Shown in pieces: positions 23,002 to 31,139 of a stretch of DNA of 64,000 bases. The notes beneath the pieces are model-generated. The model worked only from the letters and a program-made list of their open reading frames with translations. It searched no databases and was not told the DNA's origin. The position numbers and the translations under genes were made by a program. Where the stretch lies: NCBI RefSeq assembly GCF_024359545.1, contig NZ_JAKQZG010000002.1, positions 248,001-312,000 on the forward strand. Reading direction: 5' to 3'. Positions within the stretch are counted from its first letter, which is position 1. The number at the start of each line of letters is the position of its first letter. Source of the DNA: Jiella marina. GTDB lineage: Bacteria; Pseudomonadota; Alphaproteobacteria; Rhizobiales; Rhizobiaceae.

Positions 23002-24015
23002 TCAGCGGATCTCCAGCGGCTCCTGCTGCAGCGTGACGCCAAAGCGCTCGAAGACCGCGGACTTGATCGTCTCTGCGAGGGCCGAAATATCGTGGGCGGT
23101 GGCGCGGCCGTGGTTCACGATGATCAGCGCGTGCTTTTCGTACACGCCGGCATCGCCGACACGATGACCCTTGAGGCCGCAGCTCTCGATGAGCCAACCG
23201 GCCGACAGCTTCACCGTGCCGTCGGGCTGGGGATATCTCGGCGCCCCCGGGATCGTGTCGGCAACGGCTCCGGAAACGACCGGATTGTGGAAGAAGGAAC
23301 CGGCATTGCCGAGAACGCGCCAGTCCGGGAGCTTCGAACCGCGCAACGCGAGCACCCGCTCCATGATGGTCTTCGGATCGACGGTCTCGTCCAGGCTGTC
23401 GAGGCCGGCATAGCCGAGGATCGGTCGCCATTCACCCGGCAGGGCCAGCGTCACCTCGGTGATGACGAAACGGCCCGGATCGTCCTTGAAGACGCTCTGG
23501 CGGTAGCGGAAGCGGCAATCCTCGCGCCGGAAGACCCGCCAGTGCCGCTCGGCCCTGTCGTAGGCGGTCAGCGAATGGAAACGGTCGGCGAGCTCGATTC
23601 CATAGGCGCCGATATTCTGGACCGGCGCCGCCCCGACCGTTCCGGGGATTCCGGCGAGATTCTCGATTCCGCCAAAACCCTGGGCGACCGTCCATTGCAC
23701 GAAGTCCGGCCAGTCTTCGCCCGCCTGGGCGGTGACGAGGAGATCACCGTCCGCCTCGCCGGTCACCGCCCGGCCCCGAGTCGCGAGCACGGCCACGACC
23801 GCGTCGATCTCGGGATGGAGAACGACATTGCTGCCGCCCCCCAGGACCACGAAGGGAAGCCCCACTTCCCCCGCGAAACGCGCCAGCGCGTCGATTTCCT
23901 GCGCCTCGTGCACGAAGGCGCCATAGCGCGCCCTTGCCGCCAGCCCCAGACTGTTGCGCCGGCTCAGATCGAAATCCGAAATGGCCCGGCAGTCCGCCGC
24001 ATCAGGCCTGGTCAT
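23002..24015 (-). CDS. murB: UDP-N-acetylmuramate dehydrogenase (MurB)
   Basis: MurB is the cytoplasmic flavoenzyme that reduces UDP-GlcNAc-enolpyruvate to UDP-MurNAc in peptidoglycan synthesis. The roughly 337-residue protein has the FAD-binding segment LGGGSNVVL and the GIENLAGIPGTVGAAPVQNIGAYG motif, and the catalytic serine segment GNAGSFFHNPVV. The catalytic glutamate region near the C-terminus reads LLIESCGLKG-like. The inserted segment and length match the E. coli-like type I MurB. The start at 24015 overlaps the stop of the upstream haemoglobin gene (ATGA). It sits outside any division/cell-wall cluster, with haemoglobin and an Fe-S regulator, so it may be a second, stress-linked copy. 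Confidence 0.92.
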   Translation of the reverse strand: MTRPDAADCRAISDFDLSRRNSLGLAARARYGAFVHEAQEIDALARFAGEVGLPFVVLGGGSNVVLHPEIDAVVAVLATRGRAVTGEADGDLLVTAQAGEDWPDFVQWTVAQGFGGIENLAGIPGTVGAAPVQNIGAYGIELADRFHSLTAYDRAERHWRVFRREDCRFRYRQSVFKDDPGRFVITEVTLALPGEWRPILGYAGLDSLDETVDPKTIMERVLALRGSKLPDWRVLGNAGSFFHNPVVSGAVADTIPGAPRYPQPDGTVKLSAGWLIESCGLKGHRVGDAGVYEKHALIIVNHGRATAHDISALAETIKSAVFERFGVTLQQEPLEIR

Positions 24016-24545
24016 GGGCCGACTGTCCATCGCGATCCTCGCTCGCTCCCCCCGTCCCCGAGGCACTCCCGGTCGAGATGCTCGCGTTCGAGCGGCCTCA
24101 GATGCAGGATATCCTCGCCCCGCCGCATCTTGATGTTGATACGGAAGGAATTGCCGATCCGTTCCGAGCGCTCGATAAAGGCCGCCGCCACATCCGGCGG
24201 GCAGGTGTCCTGAACCGTCAGCCGGAAGAGCGCGAGCCAGCGCCTGAAATGGGCGTCGCCCAGTTCGGGAATCGCCAGATGCCTGGGCATCGGCCGGCCG
24301 TCATAGCGCCGCGTGCCCAGAAAGGACGCACTCCAGAAGTCGGTGATCGTGTCCAGATGGTCCTGCCACTGAGCGTCCGGCACCACGCGCCGGAAGATGG
24401 GCCCGAGGAGGTCGTCCTCGCGCGCGGCCGCGTAGAAGCGCGTCACCACCTGTCGGATCAGGGCCTCGTCCAGACCGGGAAGCGATCGGGTCGGAACGGC
24501 CGTCTCCGCCCGCGCGGCATCGATGCGTGTCGTCGGCATGCTCAT
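24012..24545 (-). CDS. Group III truncated haemoglobin
   Basis: A 177-residue globin of the truncated group III (trHbP, Campylobacter Ctb-like) family. Features are the B-helix region IRQVVTRFYAAAREDDLLGPIF, then WQDHLDTITDFWSASFLG followed by TRRYDGRPMPRH, and the proximal-histidine helix AHFRRWLALFRLTV. The C-terminal part (about residues 145-177) is longer than the usual ~130-residue family length. Members bind oxygen and nitric oxide and are linked to NO or microaerobic stress. It is nested between the Fe-S regulator and murB with four-base ATGA overlaps at both ends, so it is certainly in one operon with them. Confidence 0.9.
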   Translation of the reverse strand: MSMPTTRIDAARAETAVPTRSLPGLDEALIRQVVTRFYAAAREDDLLGPIFRRVVPDAQWQDHLDTITDFWSASFLGTRRYDGRPMPRHLAIPELGDAHFRRWLALFRLTVQDTCPPDVAAAFIERSERIGNSFRINIKMRRGEDILHLRPLEREHLDRECLGDGGSERGSRWTVGP

Positions 24546-25201
24546 GCCTCTTTGATGATGTAGGTGCAGCGTCGACCGCCCGAGACGATGTGTTCGGCGC
24601 GGTCAATCGCGACGGAGGGCCCCAGCACGGACTTGAAGACCTGCAGCTCGGCCCGGCAGAAGCCCTGGCAGGCGCTGGCGGCGGCGCAGATCGGACAGTG
24701 GTTTTCGGTCAGAAGCAGGGAGCCATCCTCCCGCTCCTGCCATTCGGCCATGTAGCCCTCGGCGGTGCGCATGGCGGCCAGCGCCGCGACGCGTTCGTTC
24801 AGCTGCGAGCAGTCGCGCATCGCGGCCTCGTAGGTTCGGCGGGTCTCGGTCTCCCTGCGGGCGATGACGCGATTCAGCGCGTCCTCGCCCAGCGCCGTGC
24901 GAATGCTGTCGAGAAGCTCGACGGTCAACGCCGCATGGGTGTCGGGAAAGCGCGCCTGGGCGGCCTCGGTCAAGGCCCATCTCTGGGTCGGCCGACCCCG
25001 GCCCGCCGGCCGGCTCTCGGCCGCGACCAGCCCATCCTCGCCCAGCCGCACAAGTTGCTGACGCGCCGCTTCCGCGGTCGTGCCGAGCTTGTCGCCCAAC
25101 GCCGCGGCGGTCATGGCGCCATGCATCTTCAGCGTCATCAGCACCCGCTCCGACGGCTTGCGCGGCGACCACGCCGTTTTTTCCAAGAGATTGCTTGACA
25201 T
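24542..25201 (-). CDS. SufR-like winged-helix regulator with cysteine (Fe-S) motif
   Basis: A 219-residue transcription factor with an N-terminal winged helix (SERVLMTLKMHGAMTAAALG, DKLGTTAEAARQQLVRLGEDG, RPAGRGRPTQRWALTEA). The C-terminal domain contains the cluster CPICAAASACQGFC, four cysteines spaced C-x2-C-x5-C-x3-C, as in SufR-type regulators that sense redox, iron or nitric oxide through an Fe-S cluster. The start MSSNLLEK at 25201 is chosen; a far longer open frame runs through the sodB promoter and gene and is spurious. It is divergent from sodB with a clear dyad between them, and leads the haemoglobin-murB operon. Confidence 0.85.
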   Translation of the reverse strand: MSSNLLEKTAWSPRKPSERVLMTLKMHGAMTAAALGDKLGTTAEAARQQLVRLGEDGLVAAESRPAGRGRPTQRWALTEAAQARFPDTHAALTVELLDSIRTALGEDALNRVIARRETETRRTYEAAMRDCSQLNERVAALAAMRTAEGYMAEWQEREDGSLLLTENHCPICAAASACQGFCRAELQVFKSVLGPSVAIDRAEHIVSGGRRCTYIIKEA

Positions 25202-25213
25202 AATCCTTGCGAT

Positions 25214-25240
25214 ATTTTTCAAAGATCTCACTTGGAAAAT
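25214..25240. promoter_or_regulatory. Dyad operator candidate between SufR-like gene and sodB
   Basis: The two 9-base arms ATTTTTCAA (25214-25222) and TTGGAAAAT (25232-25240) are inverted with one mismatch, separated by exactly nine bases. The site lies in an AT-rich patch just upstream of the regulator start and about 55 bases before the sodB ATG. A TTGACA box (25195-25200) nearby could be the sodB -35 element. It is the best candidate for the regulator's own operator. Confidence 0.65.
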
Positions 25241-25294
25241 AGCCGCCCGCGCCTTTCGGCGCAACCGCGGCACAGGAAAACAAGGAGATACATC

Positions 25295-25897
25295 ATGGCT
25301 TTCGTGCTGCCCAATCTGCCCTATGCCCATGCAGCCCTCGCCACCCGCGGCATGAGCCAGGAGACCCTGGAACTCCACCACGACAAGCACCATCAGGCCT
25401 ATGTGACGGCCCTGAACGGTTTCGTCGAGAAGTACGACGATCTGAAGGACAAGTCGCTCGAAGAGATCATCACGCTCGTCAAGGACGATGCAGACCGCGC
25501 CCCGGTCTTCAACAATGCCGGCCAGCACTGGAACCACATCCATTTCTGGAACGCGCTGTCCCCCGAAGGCGGCCGCCTGCCGGGCCGGCTCGAAGCCAAG
25601 ATCACGGAAGATTTCGGCTCGGTCGATGCGTTCAAGGAGGCCTTCAAGGCCGCGGCCCTCGGCCAGTTCGGTTCGGGCTGGGCCTGGCTCGTCCTCGGCC
25701 CCGACGGCAAGCTGAAGGCCACCAAGACGCCGAACGGTTCGAACCCGATCGCCACCGGCGAGGGCACCCCGATCCTCGGCCTCGATGTCTGGGAGCACAG
25801 CTATTACGTCGACTTCCGTAACCGCCGGCCCGACTATGTGGTGAACTTCCTCGACAATCTCGCCAACTACGAATTCGCCGAGGCCAATCTCGGCTGA
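25295..25897 (+). CDS. sodB: Superoxide dismutase (Fe/Mn family)
   Basis: The enzyme dismutates superoxide in the cytoplasm. The 200-residue protein has all four metal ligands: H28 in LELHHDKHHQAYV, a histidine in QHWNHIHFWN, and the aspartate and histidine of LGLDVWEHSYYVDF. The glutamine in NNAGQHWNH and the FGSGWAWL motif point to the iron-type or cambialistic SODs of alphaproteobacteria. The ATG at 25295 follows a good AAGGAGA site. The 12-base terminator just downstream shows it is a single-gene transcript. It is divergent from the SufR-like regulator. Confidence 0.95.
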   Translation: MAFVLPNLPYAHAALATRGMSQETLELHHDKHHQAYVTALNGFVEKYDDLKDKSLEEIITLVKDDADRAPVFNNAGQHWNHIHFWNALSPEGGRLPGRLEAKITEDFGSVDAFKEAFKAAALGQFGSGWAWLVLGPDGKLKATKTPNGSNPIATGEGTPILGLDVWEHSYYVDFRNRRPDYVVNFLDNLANYEFAEANLG

Positions 25898-25912
25898 GAC
25901 GGTCCTGACCTC

Positions 25913-25961
25913 GATGCACCATCCGCGCACGGACACGCGGCGGGATGGTGCATCGCTTTTT
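25913..25961 (+). terminator. Strong intrinsic terminator of sodB
   Basis: Perfect 12-base arms GATGCACCATCC (25913-25924) and GGATGGTGCATC (25943-25954), loop of 18 bases, followed by a T-run (25957-25961). It lies 15 bases after the sodB stop. An open frame that starts inside this hairpin is therefore not the true start of the next gene. Confidence 0.9.
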
Positions 25962-26024
25962 CTGATCCCTGAGAGGAGCGGCTGCTCGTGCGGCCTTTTC
26001 CGATCGTGCGAAGGAGGCTCGCGG

Positions 26025-26570
26025 GTGAAAATTCTCCAGAACGAACCCGAGATGCCGGACGGACTCAATCTGAGATCGCCCGCGCGGCCGGCGGTCGATC
26101 CGCGCCCCTATCGCGATGCCATGGCTTCGATCGGCGCAACCGTCGGCCTTGCCACCGTCCGGCTCGACAATGACCGCCTGGGGCGAACGGTGACGTCCTT
26201 CTTTTCGCTGTCGATCGACCCGCCCACGATCCTGGTCTCGATCGACCGCGGCAGCAGCTTCGCCGCCCATGTCGTCACGACCGGGGGCTTTTCCTTCGCC
26301 ATGCTCGCCGAAGGCCAGGAGGATGTGGCCAATACTTTCGCCGGGGCCGGCGACCCGGAGCGGCGCTTCGACACGGGACGCTGGACGACCTGGAATTCCG
26401 GCCATCCCCGGCTCGAGGAGGCGCTCGTCGCCATGGATTGCGAACTCCTCGGGGTCATCGAGACAGGCAGCCACATGCTTTTCGCCGGCGGTGTCGTGGG
26501 CCTCGCCACGCCCCAGGACCGCGCCCCCCTGATCTGGCACCGCCGCCGCTACACCTGCGTCACGCACTGA
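26025..26570 (+). CDS. Flavin reductase-like domain protein
   Basis: A 181-residue protein of the flavin-reductase-like (FMN-binding split barrel) family, which supplies reduced flavin to monooxygenases or reduces other acceptors. Family features are YRDAMASIGATVGLATVRLD, GRTVTSFFSLSIDPPTILVS, a central FSFAMLAEGQEDVANTFAG and the C-terminal IWHRRRYTCV. The GTG at 26025 is chosen because it has an AAGGAGG site seven bases upstream and avoids the sodB terminator. No partner monooxygenase is in the window. Confidence 0.85.
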   Translation: MKILQNEPEMPDGLNLRSPARPAVDPRPYRDAMASIGATVGLATVRLDNDRLGRTVTSFFSLSIDPPTILVSIDRGSSFAAHVVTTGGFSFAMLAEGQEDVANTFAGAGDPERRFDTGRWTTWNSGHPRLEEALVAMDCELLGVIETGSHMLFAGGVVGLATPQDRAPLIWHRRRYTCVTH

Positions 26571-26986
26571 CGAGACGCAGTTTCGCCAAAGCGCGCAGCG
26601 CCGGCCACCTGAATCCGGTTCCGGAAATGGGCCAAATTCGGCTCCACCTTACGGGACCTGATCGATGACGAGATCGCCTGCCACGGAAAATAACCGTTTC
26701 CCGCATCAGGCCGGTGTGCGAGCGCGCTGAGAGTTCGACACTGCGGTGTTCACCGGACAGTCGTTTCGCGCCCCGTCATGTCCTGACGAGGGCATGAGGC
26801 AAAAGCGCGCATTTCTCTACCAGCCTAGCAAGTTTTAGAAGCATTCCACATTTGCGGACCTGCCTCTCCTCCTAGGTCTCTTCCCAATCTCGAAACGAGC
26901 GATCCGACAGGGTGGCCGACGACGAGCCCATGCGGGCCGGCGGCTGCTGCTTGTCGCCATCACAACGGGAATGGAGGATGGATCGA
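26571..26986. other. Intergenic region upstream of paoABC
   Basis: About 416 bases upstream of the aldehyde oxidoreductase operon. An AT-richer patch around 26812-26855 (ctaccagcctagcaag and following) is a plausible promoter region. I see no recognisable operator, small RNA or gene. Confidence 0.5.
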
Positions 26987-27661
26987 ATGGGCCATCACCG
27001 AGACGACGAGCAGAATAGCGCCGGCAAGCCGAAGGCCGGGGTAACGAGCCCGGAGGTCACGCGGCGCGGCTTTCTGGGTGGCACGGCGACGGCAGGGGCG
27101 ACCGCCCTTGCAGGCATCGCCAGCACCGCCAAGGAGGCGATGGCCCAGGAAATGGAGGCCGGCGGCAGCGAGACCGTCGATGTCAGCCTCGTCATCAATG
27201 GTGGCCCTGTCGAGCGGAGCCTCGACGCGCGGACGACCGTCCTCGACCTTCTGCGCGAGGAGCTCGACCTCACCGGCACCAAGGTGGGCTGCAATCACGG
27301 CCAGTGCGGCGCCTGCACGGTGCTGATGAATGGCACGCGGATCAATTCCTGCCTGACGCTGGCGGCCATGGCCGATGGCGCGCGCATCACCACGATCGAA
27401 GGGGTGACAGAGGGCAAGGGCGAGTTGCATCCGATGCAGGCGGCCTTCCTCGAACATGACGGCTTCCAGTGCGGCTACTGTACGCCGGGCCAGATCGTCT
27501 CGGCGATCGGCTGCGTGAAGGAAGGCCACGCCGACAGCGAGGCGGAGATCCGCGAATACATGTCCGGCAATCTCTGCCGCTGCGGTGCCTACAAGGGCAT
27601 CACCGAGGCGATCCTCGAAGCGCGCGACGCCACGCGTTCCAGCGACGGGGGGGGTGCGTGA
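26987..27661 (+). CDS. paoA: Periplasmic aldehyde oxidoreductase, [2Fe-2S] subunit (PaoA-like)
   Basis: The electron-transfer subunit of a xanthine-oxidase-family molybdenum enzyme. A Tat signal peptide is present (TRRGFLGGTATAGATALAG), so the complex is exported folded to the periplasm. The ferredoxin-type cluster motif GCNHGQCGACTVLMNG and the second cluster motifs QCGYCTPGQI and LCRCGAYKGI are intact. The ATG at 26987 is preferred because GGAGG (26973-26977) stands nine bases before it; an ATG at 26978 abuts that site and is less likely. Its stop overlaps the paoB ATG. Layout matches E. coli PaoABC (YagTSR), which oxidises aromatic and other aldehydes. Confidence 0.92.
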   Translation: MGHHRDDEQNSAGKPKAGVTSPEVTRRGFLGGTATAGATALAGIASTAKEAMAQEMEAGGSETVDVSLVINGGPVERSLDARTTVLDLLREELDLTGTKVGCNHGQCGACTVLMNGTRINSCLTLAAMADGARITTIEGVTEGKGELHPMQAAFLEHDGFQCGYCTPGQIVSAIGCVKEGHADSEAEIREYMSGNLCRCGAYKGITEAILEARDATRSSDGGGA

Positions 27662-28701
27662 TGAAGCCGTTTCGCTATCAGGCCCCCGGCTCGGTCAATG
27701 CTGCCGTGGAGGCGGTCGAACCGATGGGCATCGCCGGACAGGGCGGAGCCTTCCTCGCCGGCGGCACCACGCTCATCGACCTGATGAAGCTTCATGTGCT
27801 GACGCCGCCGAGCCTCACGGACGTCAAGAATCTCGGCCTCGACACCATCGAGGAGAGTGATGGCGAGGTGCGGATCGGCGCCCGCGTCACCATGGCGCAA
27901 GCCTCCGAGCATCCGATCTTCGTCGAGCGGGCGCCGGCGCTGTCCGACGCCTTGTGGAAAGCGGCGAGCCCGCAGCTTCGCAATGTCGCGACGCTCGGCG
28001 GCAATGTGCTTCAGCGCACGCGCTGCCCTTACTTTCGCGACAATGTCAGCCCCTGCAACAAGCGCGATCCCGGTTCCGGCTGCGCGGCGATCGGCGGCAT
28101 CAACCGGCTTCTGGCCGTCCTCGGCACGTCGGAGAACTGCATCGCCACCTATGCCGGCGACTTCGCGAATGCGCTCATCCTGTTCGATGCGACGGTCGAA
28201 ACCCGGACGGACGAAGGCTCGCGCGAGATCGCCTTTGAAGATCTCCATGTCCTGCCGGAAGACCACCCCGAGCGCGAAACCATCCTCGGCGACGACGAGC
28301 TGATCACCGGCTACCGATTCCAGCTTCCCGACTGGGCGCGACGCTCGGTCTATGTGAAGGCGCGCGATCGCGAGTCCTATGCCTTCGCGCTGGCCTCCGC
28401 CGCCGTCGCGCTCGATCTCGATGGCGACACGATCCGCGAGGCACGCTTGGGCCTTGGCGGCGTCGCGACCGTCCCATGGCGGGCACGCGAGGCGGAGGAA
28501 TTCCTGCAAGGCAAGACGGTGAGCGAGGACACGGCTCTCGAAGCCGGCCGCATCGCTTTCGAAGGCGCGCAAGGCTACGAGCACAACACCTTCAAGATCC
28601 CGCTCGGGCGGCAGGTCGTCGCCAAGGCGATCCTCGATGCGGCGCGGATGGATCTTTCCGGCGCTCCCAACTCCAGCGGCACATCCGAAGGAGCCAACTG
28701 A
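27661..28701 (+). CDS. paoB: Periplasmic aldehyde oxidoreductase, FAD subunit (PaoB-like)
   Basis: The flavin subunit of the same enzyme, 346 residues. FAD-binding segments FLAGGTTLIDLMKLHV and ATLGGNVLQRTRCPYF are conserved. An insertion with cysteines (RCPYF, SPCNK, GCAAIGG) matches the extra [4Fe-4S] cluster that distinguishes PaoB from other xanthine-oxidase FAD subunits. It has no signal peptide and is expected to be exported with the Tat-tagged partner. It overlaps paoA and paoC by one base on each side. Confidence 0.92.
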   Translation: MKPFRYQAPGSVNAAVEAVEPMGIAGQGGAFLAGGTTLIDLMKLHVLTPPSLTDVKNLGLDTIEESDGEVRIGARVTMAQASEHPIFVERAPALSDALWKAASPQLRNVATLGGNVLQRTRCPYFRDNVSPCNKRDPGSGCAAIGGINRLLAVLGTSENCIATYAGDFANALILFDATVETRTDEGSREIAFEDLHVLPEDHPERETILGDDELITGYRFQLPDWARRSVYVKARDRESYAFALASAAVALDLDGDTIREARLGLGGVATVPWRAREAEEFLQGKTVSEDTALEAGRIAFEGAQGYEHNTFKIPLGRQVVAKAILDAARMDLSGAPNSSGTSEGAN

Positions 28702-30959
28702 TGGCCGACGACACGATGACCTTCGAAGCAACGCCCACCATGGACATCGAAACCCAGGACAAGGTGGAAAGCGCCGAGCGCGCTGCGGAGAACAACAATG
28801 TCGGCGCCGCCATCAGCCGCGTCGATGGACCGCTGAAGGTGACCGGCCAGGCGCGTTACGCCGCCGATTTCGCCGTGCCCAACCCGCTCTATGCCCATCT
28901 CGTGATTTCGACCATCGGCAAGGGGCGGATCACCGGGATCGACGACCAGGCCGCGCGCCAGGTGAAGGGCGTGCGGGAGATCTACAGCCACGCCAACAAG
29001 CTCGACGAGGGATCGGCGAAGTTCTTCGCCGCCGGCGGTCAGGCCCAGCAATCCTGGGAGCCTTTCGCGGAACCGGATGTGCGCTTCTACGGCGAGACGA
29101 TCGGCCTCGTCGTCGCCGAGACCATCCTCGGCGCACGTGAGGCCGCGGCCGAACTCGTCTTTCAATATGAGAGCGAGGATCCCGCGGCCGTCATCGACGC
29201 GTCAGGCGTGGAACGCCAGGAGATGCCGGACAAGGCGGTGACCAAGGGCGATTTCGACAGCGCCTTCGAGGCTGCGCCGGTGAAGATCGACAGCGACTAC
29301 GAGACCGCGCCAAACGTCCACAACGCCATGGAGCTCTTCGCCACCACGGCCCATTGGGTCGGCGACAAGCTGACGGTCTATGTCCCGAGTCAGTGGGTGA
29401 AGGGCTTCCAGATCGGGCTCGCCGAGGAACTCGGCATCGACGAGGCCAATATCGAAGTCGTCTGCCCCTTCGTCGGCGGCGGCTTCGGCGGCAAGGGCTC
29501 GCTCTTCACCTGGGTGTCGCTGATCGCGGCCGCCTCGCGCGATCTCGGCCGTCCGGTGAAGCTGTACGTGACCCGCGAACAGGGCTTCACGACCGCCTCG
29601 TTCCGCGCCGAGACCCGCCAGAGCGTCCGGCTCGCGGCGGCTGAGGACGGCACGTTCCAGGCGCTCGAACACACTGGCGACGAACTGACCTCGCGGGCCG
29701 ACAACTACTTCGTCAACGGCCAGGACGCGACGGTGCGCATGTATCAGGCCGATGCGATCCGCACCGGGCTCACCACCGTCCATGCCGACCGCCAGACGCC
29801 GGGCTTCATGCGCGCGCCGGCGGAGACGCCCTATTTCTTCGGGCTGGAATCGGCGGTGGACGAGATCGCCCGTGAACTCTCGATGGACCCGGTGGAACTC
29901 AGGATCAAGAACGACACCATGATCGATCCGGTCGACGGGGTGCCCTACACCTCGCGGTCGCTGAAGGAGTGTTTCCGCCAGGGCGGCGAGTCCTTCGGCT
30001 GGTCGAACTACACGCCCGAGATCGGTTCGATGAACGAGGGCGAATGGATGATCGGCTGGGGCGTGGCGACAGCCACCTATCCGACCCAGATGTCACCCTG
30101 CACGGTACGGATCCATCTCGACGTGTCCGGCGAGGCGCGGCTGCAGGTGGCGAGCCATGATGTCGGCACCGGCGCCTATACGGTGCTCACCCAGGCGGTC
30201 GCCGACGAGCTCGGCATCCCGGTCGAGAAAGTGCGCGTCGAACTCGGCGATTCCCGTCTGCCGCCCGGCACCATCGCCGGCGGCTCGATCTCGACGGCTT
30301 CCAACGTCTCGGCGATCATGATCGCCTGCGAGCGCATCCGCCAGCGGCTCGGCCTCGAACGCGGCGCAGACAACGATCTGGCGGCGGCCTTCGAGAATTT
30401 CGGCCAGGCGGGCATCGAGGAATATGCCGAGTGGAACCCCTCCGCCGCCAAGAAGAACGCAACGAAGACGCTCTATAACGGGCAGGTGATGATCGTCGGC
30501 GGCCCTGAGGAGGACTATACGGCCTTCGCCTTCGGCGCGATCTTCTCCGAAGTGCGGATCAACCGGTTCACCCATGAGATCCGCGTGCCGCGCATGACCG
30601 GCGCCTTTGCCGCCGGGCGGATCATGAACGCCAAGACCGCCAAGAGCCAGTATCTCGGCGGCATGGTCTGGGGCATCGGCCACGCGCTGCACGAAACGGC
30701 GGAAGTCGATCCGCGGACCGGCGCCTACATGAACGACAACATCTCGGAATATCTCGTGCCGGTGAATGCCGACGTTCCGAACATGGACGCGATCATCGTG
30801 CCCGAGGTGGACGACAAGGTGAATCCGGCAGGGGTGAAGGGCATCGGCGAGATCGGCATCGTCGGCGTCGCCGCTTCGATCGCCAATGCCGTCCATCATG
30901 CGACTGGCACAAGGCTCCGCCGGATTCCGATCCGGCTGGAAGATCTCGTTCAGGCGTAA
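28701..30959 (+). CDS. paoC: Periplasmic aldehyde oxidoreductase, molybdenum cofactor subunit (PaoC-like)
   Basis: The catalytic 752-residue subunit that binds molybdopterin cytosine dinucleotide and oxidises aldehydes to acids. Recognisable are the start of the fold (ISRVDGPLKVTGQARYAADF), the GGGFGGKGSLFTW cofactor motif, FMRAPAETPYFFGLES, and the catalytic glutamate segment VKGIGEIGIVGVAASIANA near the C-terminus. The start at 28701 overlaps the paoB stop. No paoD-type chaperone or MCD-synthesising gene follows; the next gene is on the opposite strand, so maturation factors must be elsewhere. Confidence 0.92.
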   Translation: MADDTMTFEATPTMDIETQDKVESAERAAENNNVGAAISRVDGPLKVTGQARYAADFAVPNPLYAHLVISTIGKGRITGIDDQAARQVKGVREIYSHANKLDEGSAKFFAAGGQAQQSWEPFAEPDVRFYGETIGLVVAETILGAREAAAELVFQYESEDPAAVIDASGVERQEMPDKAVTKGDFDSAFEAAPVKIDSDYETAPNVHNAMELFATTAHWVGDKLTVYVPSQWVKGFQIGLAEELGIDEANIEVVCPFVGGGFGGKGSLFTWVSLIAAASRDLGRPVKLYVTREQGFTTASFRAETRQSVRLAAAEDGTFQALEHTGDELTSRADNYFVNGQDATVRMYQADAIRTGLTTVHADRQTPGFMRAPAETPYFFGLESAVDEIARELSMDPVELRIKNDTMIDPVDGVPYTSRSLKECFRQGGESFGWSNYTPEIGSMNEGEWMIGWGVATATYPTQMSPCTVRIHLDVSGEARLQVASHDVGTGAYTVLTQAVADELGIPVEKVRVELGDSRLPPGTIAGGSISTASNVSAIMIACERIRQRLGLERGADNDLAAAFENFGQAGIEEYAEWNPSAAKKNATKTLYNGQVMIVGGPEEDYTAFAFGAIFSEVRINRFTHEIRVPRMTGAFAAGRIMNAKTAKSQYLGGMVWGIGHALHETAEVDPRTGAYMNDNISEYLVPVNADVPNMDAIIVPEVDDKVNPAGVKGIGEIGIVGVAASIANAVHHATGTRLRRIPIRLEDLVQA

Positions 30960-31018
30960 GCCGCGCCCTCGGGTGCCGAGTTCGACCTCGGTCAGCCCTA
31001 CCGCAGAAAAAAGCTGAC

Positions 31019-31046
31019 AGATCGGCCCGTTCCCGCGGGCCGATCT
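31019..31046. terminator. Hairpin between convergent paoC and HMG-CoA-lyase-like genes
   Basis: Perfect 11-base arms AGATCGGCCCG (31019-31029) and CGGGCCGATCT (31036-31046) with a six-base loop. On the minus strand a T-run (31012-31007) follows about six bases after the hairpin, so it fits best as terminator of the leftward catabolic operon. It may also serve paoC. Confidence 0.65.
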
Positions 31047-31139
31047 TCGTGCGGGAAGTTCACGACGTCGGATGGCGAGCCGACGAACTCCTCAACGAAA
31101 GAGCCGCCGAGCCCGCGCAGGATCCCCTTCAGATCAGCG

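Noticed and set aside
25914-26024. An N-terminal extension of the flavin reductase
   Set aside because: It would begin inside the sodB terminator hairpin; the GTG at 26025 has a proper ribosome-binding site.
24542-26068. A 508-codon leftward gene
   Set aside because: It would cover the sodB promoter and coding region on the opposite strand; only the part from 25201 has the winged helix and cysteine motif.
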